From: Corallococcus sp. CA053C
Lineage (GTDB): Bacteria > Myxococcota > Myxococcia > Myxococcales > Myxococcaceae
Reading direction: 5' to 3'
DNA: 38,527 nucleotides
NCBI RefSeq assembly: GCF_003611675.1
Contig: NZ_RAWA01000043.1
Span: 1 to 38,527, forward strand
The notes below the pieces were generated by a model that made no database searches, was not told the DNA's origin, and was given only the letters and a program-made list of their open reading frames with translations. Every line of letters begins with the position of its first letter. Position 1 is the first letter of the stretch. A program made the translations under genes and the position numbers. This document shows, one piece after another, positions 1 through 7,290 of this stretch.

Positions 1-1092
1 CCCCAGCCCCACCACCGTCGTCATGAACCCGTCATTCCAGCCGCCATGCCCGAAGCGGCCCGCGTCCTCCAACTCGAACCCCAGCCCGTACGGCCCCGAC
101 TGCGCCGTCAGCAGCTGCTGCGTCATCGCCTGCGACAGCACCCGCTTCGACGTGCCCGCCCTCGCCTTCGCCACCTCGAGCATCATCAGCGCCAGATCCG
201 AAGGCGTCGTCCACAGCCCGGCCGCCGCCAGCTCCGGGTAGACCTTCCAGCGGCCCTCCACGCTCTCCCCACTCGCGCGCGTGCCCGCGGCCGCCCGCGC
301 CGCGAGCGCCGGCGGCAGCGGCTGTTCGAACGTGCTGTGCGTCATCCCCAGCGGCTCCAGCACCAGGTCCTTCATCAGCTTCGGGAACGGCTTCCTCCAC
401 TGGTCCATCAGCATCGTCTGGACCACCAGGTAGCCGCCGCCGCTGTAGCGGCCCTCCGTCCCGGGCACGCTGTCCACGCGCACCGGTTCGGAGTTCGCGG
501 GCATCTCACCGTCGAGGATCTGCTGGAGCGTGGGCCGGGGCGCGTCCACCGCGTAGCCCTCGAAGCCGTGCACCGTCATCCCCGCGCCGTGGCTGAGCAG
601 CCGGCGCAGCGTCACCTTCTGCTCCTTCGTGAAGGCGTTGTCCGGCACCTTCCACGAACACAGGTGCTCGTTGATGTTCGTGTCGAGCGACACCTTGCCC
701 TGCTCCACCGTGCGCAGCGCCGCCAGCGCCGTCACCGGCTTGCTGACCGAGGCCGCCTGGAACAGCGTGTCGAGCGTGACGGGCTCCGACCCTCCGGCCT
801 GCGTCACCCCATACGTCCGGGCCCACACCAGGGCGTTCTTGTCGAACACCGCGATGCTCATGCCCGGAATCCGATACAGCTCCATCCAACGCAGGACGGA
901 CAGTGCCTGGGGCTTCTCCCCCGGCAGCGTCACCGGCGCGAGCCCCGCCTCCACCTTCGCCACGCGGGCCGCTTCGGCCGGAGAGGCCGCCCACTGCGTG
1001 ACAGGCTTTGGCGTGTCGGCCCCCGTGAGCAGGGTGACCGCCGCACAGCTCCACAGCGCGACCGGGGCGATTCGGGGCAAGGCTCGGAACAT
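1..1092 (-). CDS. serine hydrolase (class C beta-lactamase/PBP-like), 3' end cut by window edge
   Basis: Family PF00144-type serine hydrolase, probably exported to the periplasm or cell surface. At least 364 residues are visible. The N-terminus has a hydrophobic segment (residues about 8-24) that looks like a signal peptide. The catalytic S-x-x-K is S115-V-S-K118, the Y-x-N equivalent is Y216-S-G, and the third motif is an H-G-G near residue 350. A glycine in place of Asn in the second motif is common in this family and suggests an esterase or peptidase rather than a true beta-lactamase. The start ATG at 1092 was chosen because it precedes the signal peptide. The upstream three-gene unit ends 142 bp away, so this gene may have its own promoter. 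The substrate cannot be told from sequence. Confidence 0.88.
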   Translation of the reverse strand, partial: MFRALPRIAPVALWSCAAVTLLTGADTPKPVTQWAASPAEAARVAKVEAGLAPVTLPGEKPQALSVLRWMELYRIPGMSIAVFDKNALVWARTYGVTQAGGSEPVTLDTLFQAASVSKPVTALAALRTVEQGKVSLDTNINEHLCSWKVPDNAFTKEQKVTLRRLLSHGAGMTVHGFEGYAVDAPRPTLQQILDGEMPANSEPVRVDSVPGTEGRYSGGGYLVVQTMLMDQWRKPFPKLMKDLVLEPLGMTHSTFEQPLPPALAARAAAGTRASGESVEGRWKVYPELAAAGLWTTPSDLALMMLEVAKARAGTSKRVLSQAMTQQLLTAQSGPYGLGFELEDAGRFGHGGWNDGFMTTVVGLG

Positions 1093-1117
1093 GGTGGGCT
1101 CCAAAGGCTGACGTGGA

Positions 1118-1136
1118 CGGCGCTTCACAAGCGCCG
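1118..1136. terminator. perfect 8-bp hairpin between two minus-strand genes
   Basis: An inverted repeat CGGCGCTT / AAGCGCCG with a 3-base loop lies between the end of the small Tat-signal gene and the start of the serine hydrolase. It could stop transcription of the upstream unit. Neither side is followed by a T-run, so this is not a classical intrinsic terminator, and a role is only inferred from position. Confidence 0.3.
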
Positions 1137-1234
1137 CCCCAAAAGCCGTCAACCTACGGAGTCACCGACGCCCGAGGGTCCTGACGTCTCCCCGGGTTCG
1201 TCATGGTTCCGTCATGAAAGACAGACAACGGACC

Positions 1235-1492
1235 TCAGTACGGCAGCGGCTCGCCCCGTGCTTGCAGCGAGGCCACCAGGCCCTGGCGCGCCGAGCCATA
1301 CAGCCCCGCGTCCAACACCCCGGCGCCCGTGTCCAGCAACCACAGCTCCAGCGCCCCCGTGCCTCCACCCGCCGCCGCCGGGGCGGAGGCCCCCGCCACG
1401 CTGGTGACACCCAGCCCCACGGGCACCACGGCCGCGACGGCCGTCAAACCCATCGCCTTGAGGAAGTGACGGCGGTTCGAGTCTCCTGACAT
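1235..1492 (-). CDS. small protein with a twin-arginine signal
   Basis: 85-residue protein that begins with a Tat-like signal: N-R-R-H-F-L-K at residues 6-12 followed by a hydrophobic stretch and an A-x-A-like cleavage region around residues 33-37. The remaining mature part would be only about 50 residues, starting Ala/Gly-rich and then containing a short L-E-L-W-L-L-D segment and a Y at the C-terminus. A Shine-Dalgarno GGAG lies 7 bases before the ATG at 1492, which decides the start. It sits 23 bp behind the lipoprotein gene at 1516-1986, so it is the third gene of that unit. I recognise no family. A Tat signal on so small a product suggests it is exported folded, or is carried by a partner. 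Confidence 0.7.
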   Translation of the reverse strand: MSGDSNRRHFLKAMGLTAVAAVVPVGLGVTSVAGASAPAAAGGGTGALELWLLDTGAGVLDAGLYGSARQGLVASLQARGEPLPY

Positions 1493-1515
1493 GACACGCT
1501 CCTTCGCTTGGAAAA

Positions 1516-1986
1516 TCAGGGTTGCGCTGCCTGCACCTGCGACGCCACCGCCGTGAACAGCTCCGGATCCAGGTGCGCCCTGGACCCCAACAACAACCGC
1601 TCCTCCACCGCCCGGGACGCGTCCTCGCGCACCTGCGTGCGCCCGCCCACCGCGTACTCCACGACGTCGCGGTAGACCGTCGCCCGGGCCCCGTCCTCCC
1701 ACGTCACCGTGAAGCCCCGGTAGCCCAGCCCCACGTCGGGCCGGGACCGCGTCCCCACCGGCAACGCCTCCACCGCCTCGCGCAGCGCGCGCGACTCGTC
1801 CGGCGCCAGCGCCCAGGTGGGCGGCTCGCGCCCACTGAACAGGTCCACGCTCGCCTGCGCCCGCGACGCCATGGGTCTCTCCTCCACACGCGCGGGGTCA
1901 GCGGGAGCGCCGCCCGTGGTGCAGGCCCAGGCTCCCAGGAGTCCCAGGCCGCACGCCAGTCGTCGGATGCGCGGTGCCCGCTTCAC
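1516..1986 (-). CDS. lipoprotein with an F-S-G-R domain, paralogue of the next gene's N-terminus
   Basis: 156-residue predicted lipoprotein. GTG start at 1984-1986 overlaps the upstream stop by four bases (GTGA), indicating translational coupling. The lipobox-like W-A-C lies around residue 18, followed by a Pro/Ala-rich linker. From about residue 40 it carries D-L-F-S-G-R-E-P-P-x-W and then L-G-Y-R-G-F-T-V. The same two motifs appear in the same order in the N-terminal third of the upstream protein (D-I-F-S-G-R-P-N-P-x-W, L-G-Y-R-G-F-I-V), so the two genes share a domain by duplication. The domain has no function I can name. An earlier in-frame ATG exists but would lie inside the upstream gene and would bury the signal sequence. 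Confidence 0.75.
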   Translation of the reverse strand: MKRAPRIRRLACGLGLLGAWACTTGGAPADPARVEERPMASRAQASVDLFSGREPPTWALAPDESRALREAVEALPVGTRSRPDVGLGYRGFTVTWEDGARATVYRDVVEYAVGGRTQVREDASRAVEERLLLGSRAHLDPELFTAVASQVQAAQP

Positions 1987-2804
1987 GACACCGTCACGTT
2001 GAAGCCACGGTAGTAACCGCAGAACACGGTGTAGCCGCCGCGGTCGCACGTCTCCGGGTTGGTGATGAGCAGGCCGCTGTTGTCCGTGTTGCGCGCGGCC
2101 GTCCCGCCCGGCTTGTGACACCAGTGGCTGTTCGCGCAGAAGCGGTACCAGTGATAGTCATAGCCCGGCCAGATGACCAGACAGACATTGTAGTTGGCGT
2201 CCGTCCGGCACACCGTCAGCCACCCGTCCCGCTGCGCCGCCGCGCCCACGTTGGCGCAGTCGATGGCCGTGTACATGGACCCCGCCGCGCGGCCCGGCTG
2301 CGCGAAGGTGTTGGTGCGGTAGTTGCTCGCGAAGTTGTAGCAGTTGTTGTACGGCTGGTAGGACGCGCCGTTCCAGAAGGTGAAGTCCGTGTCGCTGCCC
2401 AGCGCCGCCGGATAGCAGATGGTCATCACGCCCTGCACGTCTCGGGAGTCGATGATGACCTTCTCCGCCTCGGCGAACACCGGCCCCGGGTCCCGCAGGT
2501 CCAGCCGCGCGCTCTCCGCCGTGTGCAGCAGGAACCGCGAGCTCTCCGCCGACTCCGGCTGGAACGCGCCGCCCAGCCGCACCATGGACGGCAATCCCAG
2601 ACGCTTCCAGTCGTCCGCCATGCCGGTGTCCTCGGCGCGCACGATGAAGCCCCGGTAGCCCAGGCCTCCCGTCTCCGCGTTCAAGGGCAGCAGCTGCGAC
2701 GGGTCCGCGCGGATGCGCTCGGTGAGCTGCCGCGCCTCCCGCTCCGACAACGTCCACCGCGGATTGGGACGCCCCGAGAAGATATCCAGCTCGACAGTCA
2801 CCAT
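1983..2804 (-). CDS. two-part orphan protein: F-S-G-R-P-N-P domain plus Cys/His-rich C-terminal domain
   Basis: 273 residues, no signal peptide. The ATG at 2804 is preceded by AGAGGTG at good spacing. The N-terminal third has D-I-F-S-G-R-P-N-P and L-G-Y-R-G-F-I-V. The C-terminal half has N-N-C-Y-N-F-A, then T-N-T-F-A-Q-P-G-R-A, then D-Y-H-W-Y-R, H-K-P-G-G and D-N-S-G, in that order. The conserved-looking Cys, then His, then Asp/Asn order resembles a papain/NlpC-type cysteine hydrolase, but this is an inference from motif order only. Several more Cys residues are scattered through it. It is the first gene of a unit with the lipoprotein (4-bp overlap) and the Tat-signal protein. Alternative: a binding domain without catalysis. 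Confidence 0.75.
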   Translation of the reverse strand: MVTVELDIFSGRPNPRWTLSEREARQLTERIRADPSQLLPLNAETGGLGYRGFIVRAEDTGMADDWKRLGLPSMVRLGGAFQPESAESSRFLLHTAESARLDLRDPGPVFAEAEKVIIDSRDVQGVMTICYPAALGSDTDFTFWNGASYQPYNNCYNFASNYRTNTFAQPGRAAGSMYTAIDCANVGAAAQRDGWLTVCRTDANYNVCLVIWPGYDYHWYRFCANSHWCHKPGGTAARNTDNSGLLITNPETCDRGGYTVFCGYYRGFNVTVS

Positions 2805-2868
2805 ATGACACCTCTGGCGGACGCTCGTGGTCACCCGAGCGCCAGGGAAGGCGGAGGGATGTCTGTTC

Positions 2869-2898
2869 TGGATACGGCCAAACACTCTCTTCCGTCAA
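2869..2898 (-). promoter_or_regulatory. candidate sigma-70-like promoter for the three-gene unit
   Basis: On the minus strand TTGACG (2898-2893) and TATCCA (2874-2869) are separated by 18 bases. They lie in a visibly AT-richer island (about 2870-2970) within the 266-bp gap between divergent genes. The position is about 65 bases before the ATG at 2804. The -10 is a weak match. Confidence 0.35.
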
Positions 2899-3070
2899 TA
2901 GGGCTATCTAGATTTACTGTTCTTTAAGGACTGACGCGCTAAGGCATTTTTGAACAGGCATTGAAGATTCCCCTGGGGCCTCCCGGATGTGGGGGCCCGG
3001 TGTCTTCCGCACGTACCCGGGGCTCTGCCATATTCCATGGAAGGCGACTTTTTCCGAGAGGGTCACAACC

Positions 3071-4159
3071 ATGGTCCGCACCTCGTGCCTCGTCAGCGCC
3101 GTGCTCCTCATGAGCGCCTGCCAGAAGCCCCCGGAGCCGTCCCCGGCCGCGCCTCCCGCCGTCCCTCCGGTGGTGGCGGCGCCGGTGAAGGTGGCGCCGT
3201 TCTCGCTCTCGGTGCTCCAGGACGCGGCGCCGTCGGGCTGCACGTGGTCGCGGCTGGAGTCCGACGGCGGGCGCAGGGCGCTCGTCACGGTGGATGCGGC
3301 GTGTGACGGGCTCCAGCTCGCGTGGAGCGCGGATGGGCTGCACGCGGCCGTGCGGGATCCCGGGGGCAGCGCCCGAGGACCCGGGCGCGTGTGGACGGTG
3401 GACCTGGGCTCCGGACAGGCCTCCGCGCAGCTTCTGCCCGACGAGGGCCAGACGGGCGCGGTGGGCTTCGACTCGGTAGGCCGGCTGGTGGCGCTCGTCG
3501 CGCACACCGGTGACCTGGTGCGTCGCGCGGACGGCGCGCGGGAGTCCTTCCTCTTCGACGGCCGGCGCATCCCCATCCCGGAGGGGGAGGAAGGTGCGGG
3601 GCTCGCGCATGCGTTCCGGTGGGAGGCCGGGGCGTGGAAGCGCATCGAGACGGTGGCCACGCGCGGCGACGCGGACGCCGTGTTCGCGCTCACCACCGCG
3701 GAGATGTTGGTGTCGTCCACGGTGTCCGCGGATCCGGATGCGCTGGTGGCGCAGGCGCTGGACGAGGGCAGCCAGGATGCCGCACGGCTCGACGCCGTGG
3801 TGCCCGACCGGGGACACGACCTGTTCGGCGGCTGGGCGCGCGTGGAGTCCCGGGGCGGCCCGCTCTTCGCGTGGCAGACGGTGGGGGAGCAGACCGCGCT
3901 CATGATGCCGGTGCGCTGGGAGGTGGACGACGGACACCTGGCCGAACCGCAGGGCCTCGCCCTGCCCGCGCGCAGCCCCGTGCGAGCGATGGCGCGCGGA
4001 GACCTGCTGCTCCTCGCGGGCACGACGCAGGCGCGCGTCTATGACGTGGGCACGCGGCGATTGGCGGCGTCGTTCGACGGCATCCAGGGCGCGCGCTTCT
4101 GGCCCGCGCCCGGGCCTCGCGTGCCCCAGAGTGCTACGGCCGCCACCGGACAGCACTAA
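3071..4159 (+). CDS. orphan lipoprotein, probably beta-propeller-like
   Basis: 362-residue predicted lipoprotein. The signal sequence ends in L-L-M-S-A-C (Cys 17) and is followed by a Pro/Ala linker. ATG at 3071 was chosen because it is preceded by GAGAGGG and opens the signal peptide; a longer reading frame upstream would mask it. The body has repeated blocks of the type L-A-W-S-A-D-G, R-V-W-T-V-D-L-G-S-G, V-G-F-D-S-V-G-R and A-R-V-Y-D-V-G-T-R, which resemble blades of a PD40/WD-like propeller. No catalytic motif is seen. It is monocistronic: the gene before it is divergent and the gene after it is convergent. Confidence 0.8.
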   Translation: MVRTSCLVSAVLLMSACQKPPEPSPAAPPAVPPVVAAPVKVAPFSLSVLQDAAPSGCTWSRLESDGGRRALVTVDAACDGLQLAWSADGLHAAVRDPGGSARGPGRVWTVDLGSGQASAQLLPDEGQTGAVGFDSVGRLVALVAHTGDLVRRADGARESFLFDGRRIPIPEGEEGAGLAHAFRWEAGAWKRIETVATRGDADAVFALTTAEMLVSSTVSADPDALVAQALDEGSQDAARLDAVVPDRGHDLFGGWARVESRGGPLFAWQTVGEQTALMMPVRWEVDDGHLAEPQGLALPARSPVRAMARGDLLLLAGTTQARVYDVGTRRLAASFDGIQGARFWPAPGPRVPQSATAATGQH

Positions 4160-4330
4160 GCCAGCCGAAGTAGGTTCTGTCAGCGGCGACCACCGCCGAG
4201 GCCGAGAAATCGGGCTTCGGCGCCGCCCCCCTGAACGGATTGAGTTGGGATGGCTTGGCGCGGACGCATGCGTCTGGCCTCCGGGCGCGCCTCGGTGCCA
4301 CCGCCGCCTCCCCACGGCACTCGCCGCACC
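4160..4330. other. intergenic region between convergent genes, with a 12-bp palindrome
   Basis: No gene is seen here. It holds a perfect palindrome GACGCATGCGTC at 4263-4274 and a small CGGCG/CGCCG stem-loop at about 4181-4195. No T-run follows either, so a terminator role is unproven. The palindrome could equally be a chance feature of GC-rich DNA. Confidence 0.3.
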
Positions 4331-5341
4331 TCAGGGGAAGGCGATGACCACCTTGCCGAACTGCGCGCCGCTCTCCAGGAACGCGAACGCGGCGGGCGCC
4401 TCCGCGAACGGGAACACGCGGTCCACCACCGGGTGCACACCGTGCACGGTGAGCGCTTTCGCCAGGGCCTCCAGGTCGTCCCGGCTGCCGGTGGACACCG
4501 CCTGGAGGCGCACCACCTTGCTGAGCGCGGGCCGGAGGTCGAAGCGCACCACCGGGCTGTCCAGGAAGCCCACCAGCGTCACCGTCCCTCCCATGCGCAC
4601 CGCCTCCACCGAACGCGCCACGCCCTCGCCTCCCGCCACGTCCACCACGTGGTCCGCCCCCAGGCCCCCGGTGAGCTCCCGCACGCGCGCGGCCCAGTCC
4701 GCATGCGTCCCCGTGTGGATGCCCTCGGACGCGCCCAGCGCCAGGGCCCGCGCGAGCTTGGCCTCGCCGCGCGACGTGACGAGGACGCGCGCGCCCGCCA
4801 TCCGCGCCAGCTGGAGCACGAACAGCGACACGCCACCCGTGCCCTGCGCCACCACCGTGTCCCCCGGCCCCACGTGCGCCTGCGTGAAGAGCGCGTGCCA
4901 CGCCGTCACCCCCGCGATGGGCAGCGTCGCGGCCTCCGCGTCCGTCAGGTGGGGCGGCGCGGCGATGGCCGCCTCCTCGTGCACGCACGCGTACTCGCGC
5001 AGCAGTCCGTCCAGCGGTCCGCCCAGGCGCCGCCGCGCGGTCTCCTCCCTCGGCGGCCCACGCACCCAGTCCGGGACGTAGAGGGGAATCACCCGGTCCC
5101 CCACGCGGAAGCGCCGGACCTCCGCGCCCACCGCCACCACCTCGCCCACGCCGTCGGACACTGGCACCAGCGGACGCGGGAAACCGCCGTACGTCCCGCG
5201 CAGGATGGCCACGTCCCGGTAGTTCAGCGACACCGCGCGCAGGCGCAACAGCACGTCACGCGGGCCGGGCTCGGGCAGGGGCCTGTCCGTGAGCTGGAGC
5301 GCGCTCAGGTCGCTTCCGGGGTTCAGCACGTAGGTCTTCAT
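4331..5341 (-). CDS. zinc-type/quinone-oxidoreductase-like MDR alcohol dehydrogenase
   Basis: 336-residue medium-chain dehydrogenase/reductase, cytoplasmic and NAD(P)H-dependent. The N-terminal GroES-like half has S-L-N-Y-R-D and P-V-S-D-G-V-G-E-V, and the cofactor-binding half carries Q-G-T-G-G-V-S-L-F. The usual MDR catalytic-zinc Cys is replaced (N-Y-R-D at that site) and no structural-zinc four-Cys loop is seen, so it is a zinc-free oxidoreductase that probably reduces quinones, enals or similar compounds. The gene is divergent from a LysR regulator, with 75 bp between the two start codons. This is the classic layout for a LysR protein controlling its neighbour. ATG at 5341; no strong Shine-Dalgarno is visible. 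Confidence 0.88.
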   Translation of the reverse strand: MKTYVLNPGSDLSALQLTDRPLPEPGPRDVLLRLRAVSLNYRDVAILRGTYGGFPRPLVPVSDGVGEVVAVGAEVRRFRVGDRVIPLYVPDWVRGPPREETARRRLGGPLDGLLREYACVHEEAAIAAPPHLTDAEAATLPIAGVTAWHALFTQAHVGPGDTVVAQGTGGVSLFVLQLARMAGARVLVTSRGEAKLARALALGASEGIHTGTHADWAARVRELTGGLGADHVVDVAGGEGVARSVEAVRMGGTVTLVGFLDSPVVRFDLRPALSKVVRLQAVSTGSRDDLEALAKALTVHGVHPVVDRVFPFAEAPAAFAFLESGAQFGKVVIAFP

Positions 5342-5403
5342 GGCGCGAAAGATGCTCCCGGCGCCGGCCTGCGGATACGAACGTCGATGCAGGCTGGCCG
5401 TGC

Positions 5404-5416
5404 GAGAATGCACGGC
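5404..5416 (+). promoter_or_regulatory. possible -10 element placing transcription start at the LysR start codon
   Basis: GAGAAT at 5404-5409 (four of six consensus bases) ends 7 bases before the ATG at 5417, and there is no Shine-Dalgarno between them. This spacing would give a leaderless mRNA. No convincing -35 box is seen. It lies in the 75-bp region shared with the divergent MDR gene, where the LysR protein would be expected to bind. Confidence 0.22.
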
Positions 5417-6295
5417 ATGCTCGCCTGGGATGACCTGCGCTATTTCCTCGCGGTGGACCGCCATGGCACCCACGCGGCGGCCGGACGGGCGCTGCGCGTC
5501 GCGCCCACCACCATCGGCCGACGGCTCTCCGCGCTGGAGGCGGCGGTGGGGGTGCGGCTCCTGCGGCGCACGCCGGAGGGGCTCGTGCCCACCGAGGCGG
5601 GCCTGCGCCTCCGGACCCATGCGGAGCGCGTGGAGGCGGAGGTGCTCGCGTCGGAGCGGGAGCTGACCGGCGCGGATCAACGCGTGGCGGGTTCGGTGCG
5701 CATCACGTCGGGCGACGGGCTGGCGGCCTTCGTGCTCGCGCCCCGACTGGTGGAGCTGCGGGCGCGGCACCCGGACCTGGTGGTGGAGCTGCGCGCGGAG
5801 CTGCGGGTGCTGGACCTGTCTCGCCGCGAGGCGGACGTGTCGCTGCGCATGTCCCGTCCCCGTGAACCCGCGCTGCTGGCGCGGCGGCTGTGCGACATGC
5901 CCTTCCGCGTCTACGGCGGCGCGGCGTACCTCGCCCGGCGCGGGCGTCCCTCGACGGTGAAGGAGCTGGCGCGGCACGACTGGGTGCGGCCCGACGCGAC
6001 GCTCGCGGGGACCGCGCAGGAAGCGTGGCTGGACAAGCACGTGCCCCAGGCCCGCACGGTCCTGCGCGCCAGCAACACCACCACACTGATGGCCGCCTGC
6101 GCCGCGGGGCACGGGCTCGCCGTCATCCCGGAGCTGTTCGCGCCCCACGAGCCCCGGCTCGAACCGCTGCTGCCGCGCGCCACCGGGCTGCCCACCCGCG
6201 AGCTGTGGGCCGTCACCCACCCCGACCTGCGCCACAACGCCCGCGTGGGCGCCGTGCTCGCGTGGCTGACCACCGTGTTTCCCCGGCCGCGCTGA
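5417..6295 (+). CDS. LysR-family transcriptional regulator
   Basis: 292 residues, the standard length. The N-terminal winged helix-turn-helix spans residues about 3-60, with R-Y-F-L-A-V, A-A-A-G-R-A-L-R and T-I-G-R-R-L-S-A-L-E. It is followed by the substrate-binding domain (about residues 88-290). T-T-I-G-R-R-L instead of the more common S-A-V-S-R-x-I places it with the LysR group that often regulates oxidoreductases. ATG 5417 (M-L-A-W-D-D) fits the usual family start; ATG 5408, three codons earlier, is the alternative. It is divergent from the MDR gene at 4331-5341, its most likely target. Its stop is 4 bp from the convergent Yip1 gene's stop. Confidence 0.9.
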   Translation: MLAWDDLRYFLAVDRHGTHAAAGRALRVAPTTIGRRLSALEAAVGVRLLRRTPEGLVPTEAGLRLRTHAERVEAEVLASERELTGADQRVAGSVRITSGDGLAAFVLAPRLVELRARHPDLVVELRAELRVLDLSRREADVSLRMSRPREPALLARRLCDMPFRVYGGAAYLARRGRPSTVKELARHDWVRPDATLAGTAQEAWLDKHVPQARTVLRASNTTTLMAACAAGHGLAVIPELFAPHEPRLEPLLPRATGLPTRELWAVTHPDLRHNARVGAVLAWLTTVFPRPR

Positions 6296-6299
6296 CGCT

Positions 6300-7205
6300 T
6301 CAGCCCTCGCCGCCCGTCATGCCCTTGAACGCCATGAACATGATGGCCGCGTAGCCGCCGCCACAGAGGCAGCAGGACAGCACCGGCACCAGCAGCGCGC
6401 CCGCGCCCGCGGCACCCCAGCTGGTGCGGTGCAGCGAACGGTACGTCACCACGCGCAGCCCCATGGCCCAGAAGGGCGCGGCATACACCGCGACGAAGGG
6501 AATCAACCCGACGATGTAGGGCGCCTGGGAGAGCGCATACGCGCGCAGCGTCACCGAGAAGCCCTTCTCCACCCCGCCCATGCGCAGGATGAGGTGCTCC
6601 AGGCCCGCGTGCACCAGCGACATGCCCACGCCGAAGAAGGGCGTCACCACCGTCCACACCGCCATGCCCACGGTCATCCACAGCTTCATGCTCTGCGGAC
6701 TGGGAGCCCCTTCCGCGGCCTGCGCGCCCGCCGCTTCGGGCACGAGCCCCATGATGACGCCCATGAGCGCCGTGTAGACGAGGCCCGTGGTCAGGAAGCC
6801 CGAGACCGTGGACAGGAACACGAAGCCCAGCGAGCTGCCCACCGACGCGTCGGGGTTGATGCCCTGGAGCGTCTTGGTGGGCTGCATCAACATGCCCACG
6901 CACGTCTTCCAGAAGGCCTTGAGCGTCCCCAGCTCCTCGCGCTGGTCCCACGGCAGCAGGCCCAGGGGTTCGCGCTCGAGGCAGGTCGCGCACACCACGC
7001 CCTCGGGGCCCTGGCGCAGACAGCTGGCGCAGGCGAAGGCACCGCACCGGGGACACGTGCCCACGCTCCGCCACTGCGGGTGCACCGCGCAGACGGGCTC
7101 GGCGCTCCCGGGCGTCGGGGCGATGAGCAGCGCGGCACCACACGCGCCGCACGTCTGCGCACCGGGAACGAAGGGGGTCTGACAGGAAGGACAGGAAGGC
7201 TTCAT
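6300..7205 (-). CDS. zinc-ribbon / B-box / Yip1-domain membrane protein
   Basis: 301 residues. The N-terminus carries a zinc ribbon (C-P-S-C ... C-G-A-C) and then a B-box-like finger (C-A-V-H-P ... C-P-R-C ... C-A-S-C ... C-A-T-C), all within the first 75 residues. The rest has about five hydrophobic segments (beginning at about residues 115, 155, 190, 230 and 265), consistent with the Yip1 membrane domain found in many bacterial orphan proteins. The fingers would face the cytoplasm. The role is unknown; such proteins are guessed to act in envelope or trafficking functions. ATG 7205 was chosen because M-K-P-S-C-P-S-C opens the zinc ribbon; an in-frame ATG 7 codons earlier is possible. It may be the last gene of the 11255-6300 run (85-bp gap). 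Confidence 0.82.
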   Translation of the reverse strand: MKPSCPSCQTPFVPGAQTCGACGAALLIAPTPGSAEPVCAVHPQWRSVGTCPRCGAFACASCLRQGPEGVVCATCLEREPLGLLPWDQREELGTLKAFWKTCVGMLMQPTKTLQGINPDASVGSSLGFVFLSTVSGFLTTGLVYTALMGVIMGLVPEAAGAQAAEGAPSPQSMKLWMTVGMAVWTVVTPFFGVGMSLVHAGLEHLILRMGGVEKGFSVTLRAYALSQAPYIVGLIPFVAVYAAPFWAMGLRVVTYRSLHRTSWGAAGAGALLVPVLSCCLCGGGYAAIMFMAFKGMTGGEG

Positions 7206-7290
7206 CGCCGCGCATCCTCGCATGGCCCGGGCACTCCCGGGCATGAAGCCTCACGGGGACGCACGCACCGCGTGGAGGGGCGCGCGCGCT

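Noticed and set aside
46-1407. Very long open frames opposite real genes, such as this 453-codon frame (also 4331-6235 beyond the MDR gene, 7222-9705, 12672-14624 and 36916-38379)
   Set aside because: They are caused by high G/C third positions. Their products are Arg/Pro/His-rich with no domains, while the opposite strand encodes recognisable proteins.
4263-4274. GACGCATGCGTC palindrome as a regulator site
   Set aside because: It lies between two convergent gene ends, far from any start codon, so a regulatory role is unlikely. Kept only as part of the intergenic description.
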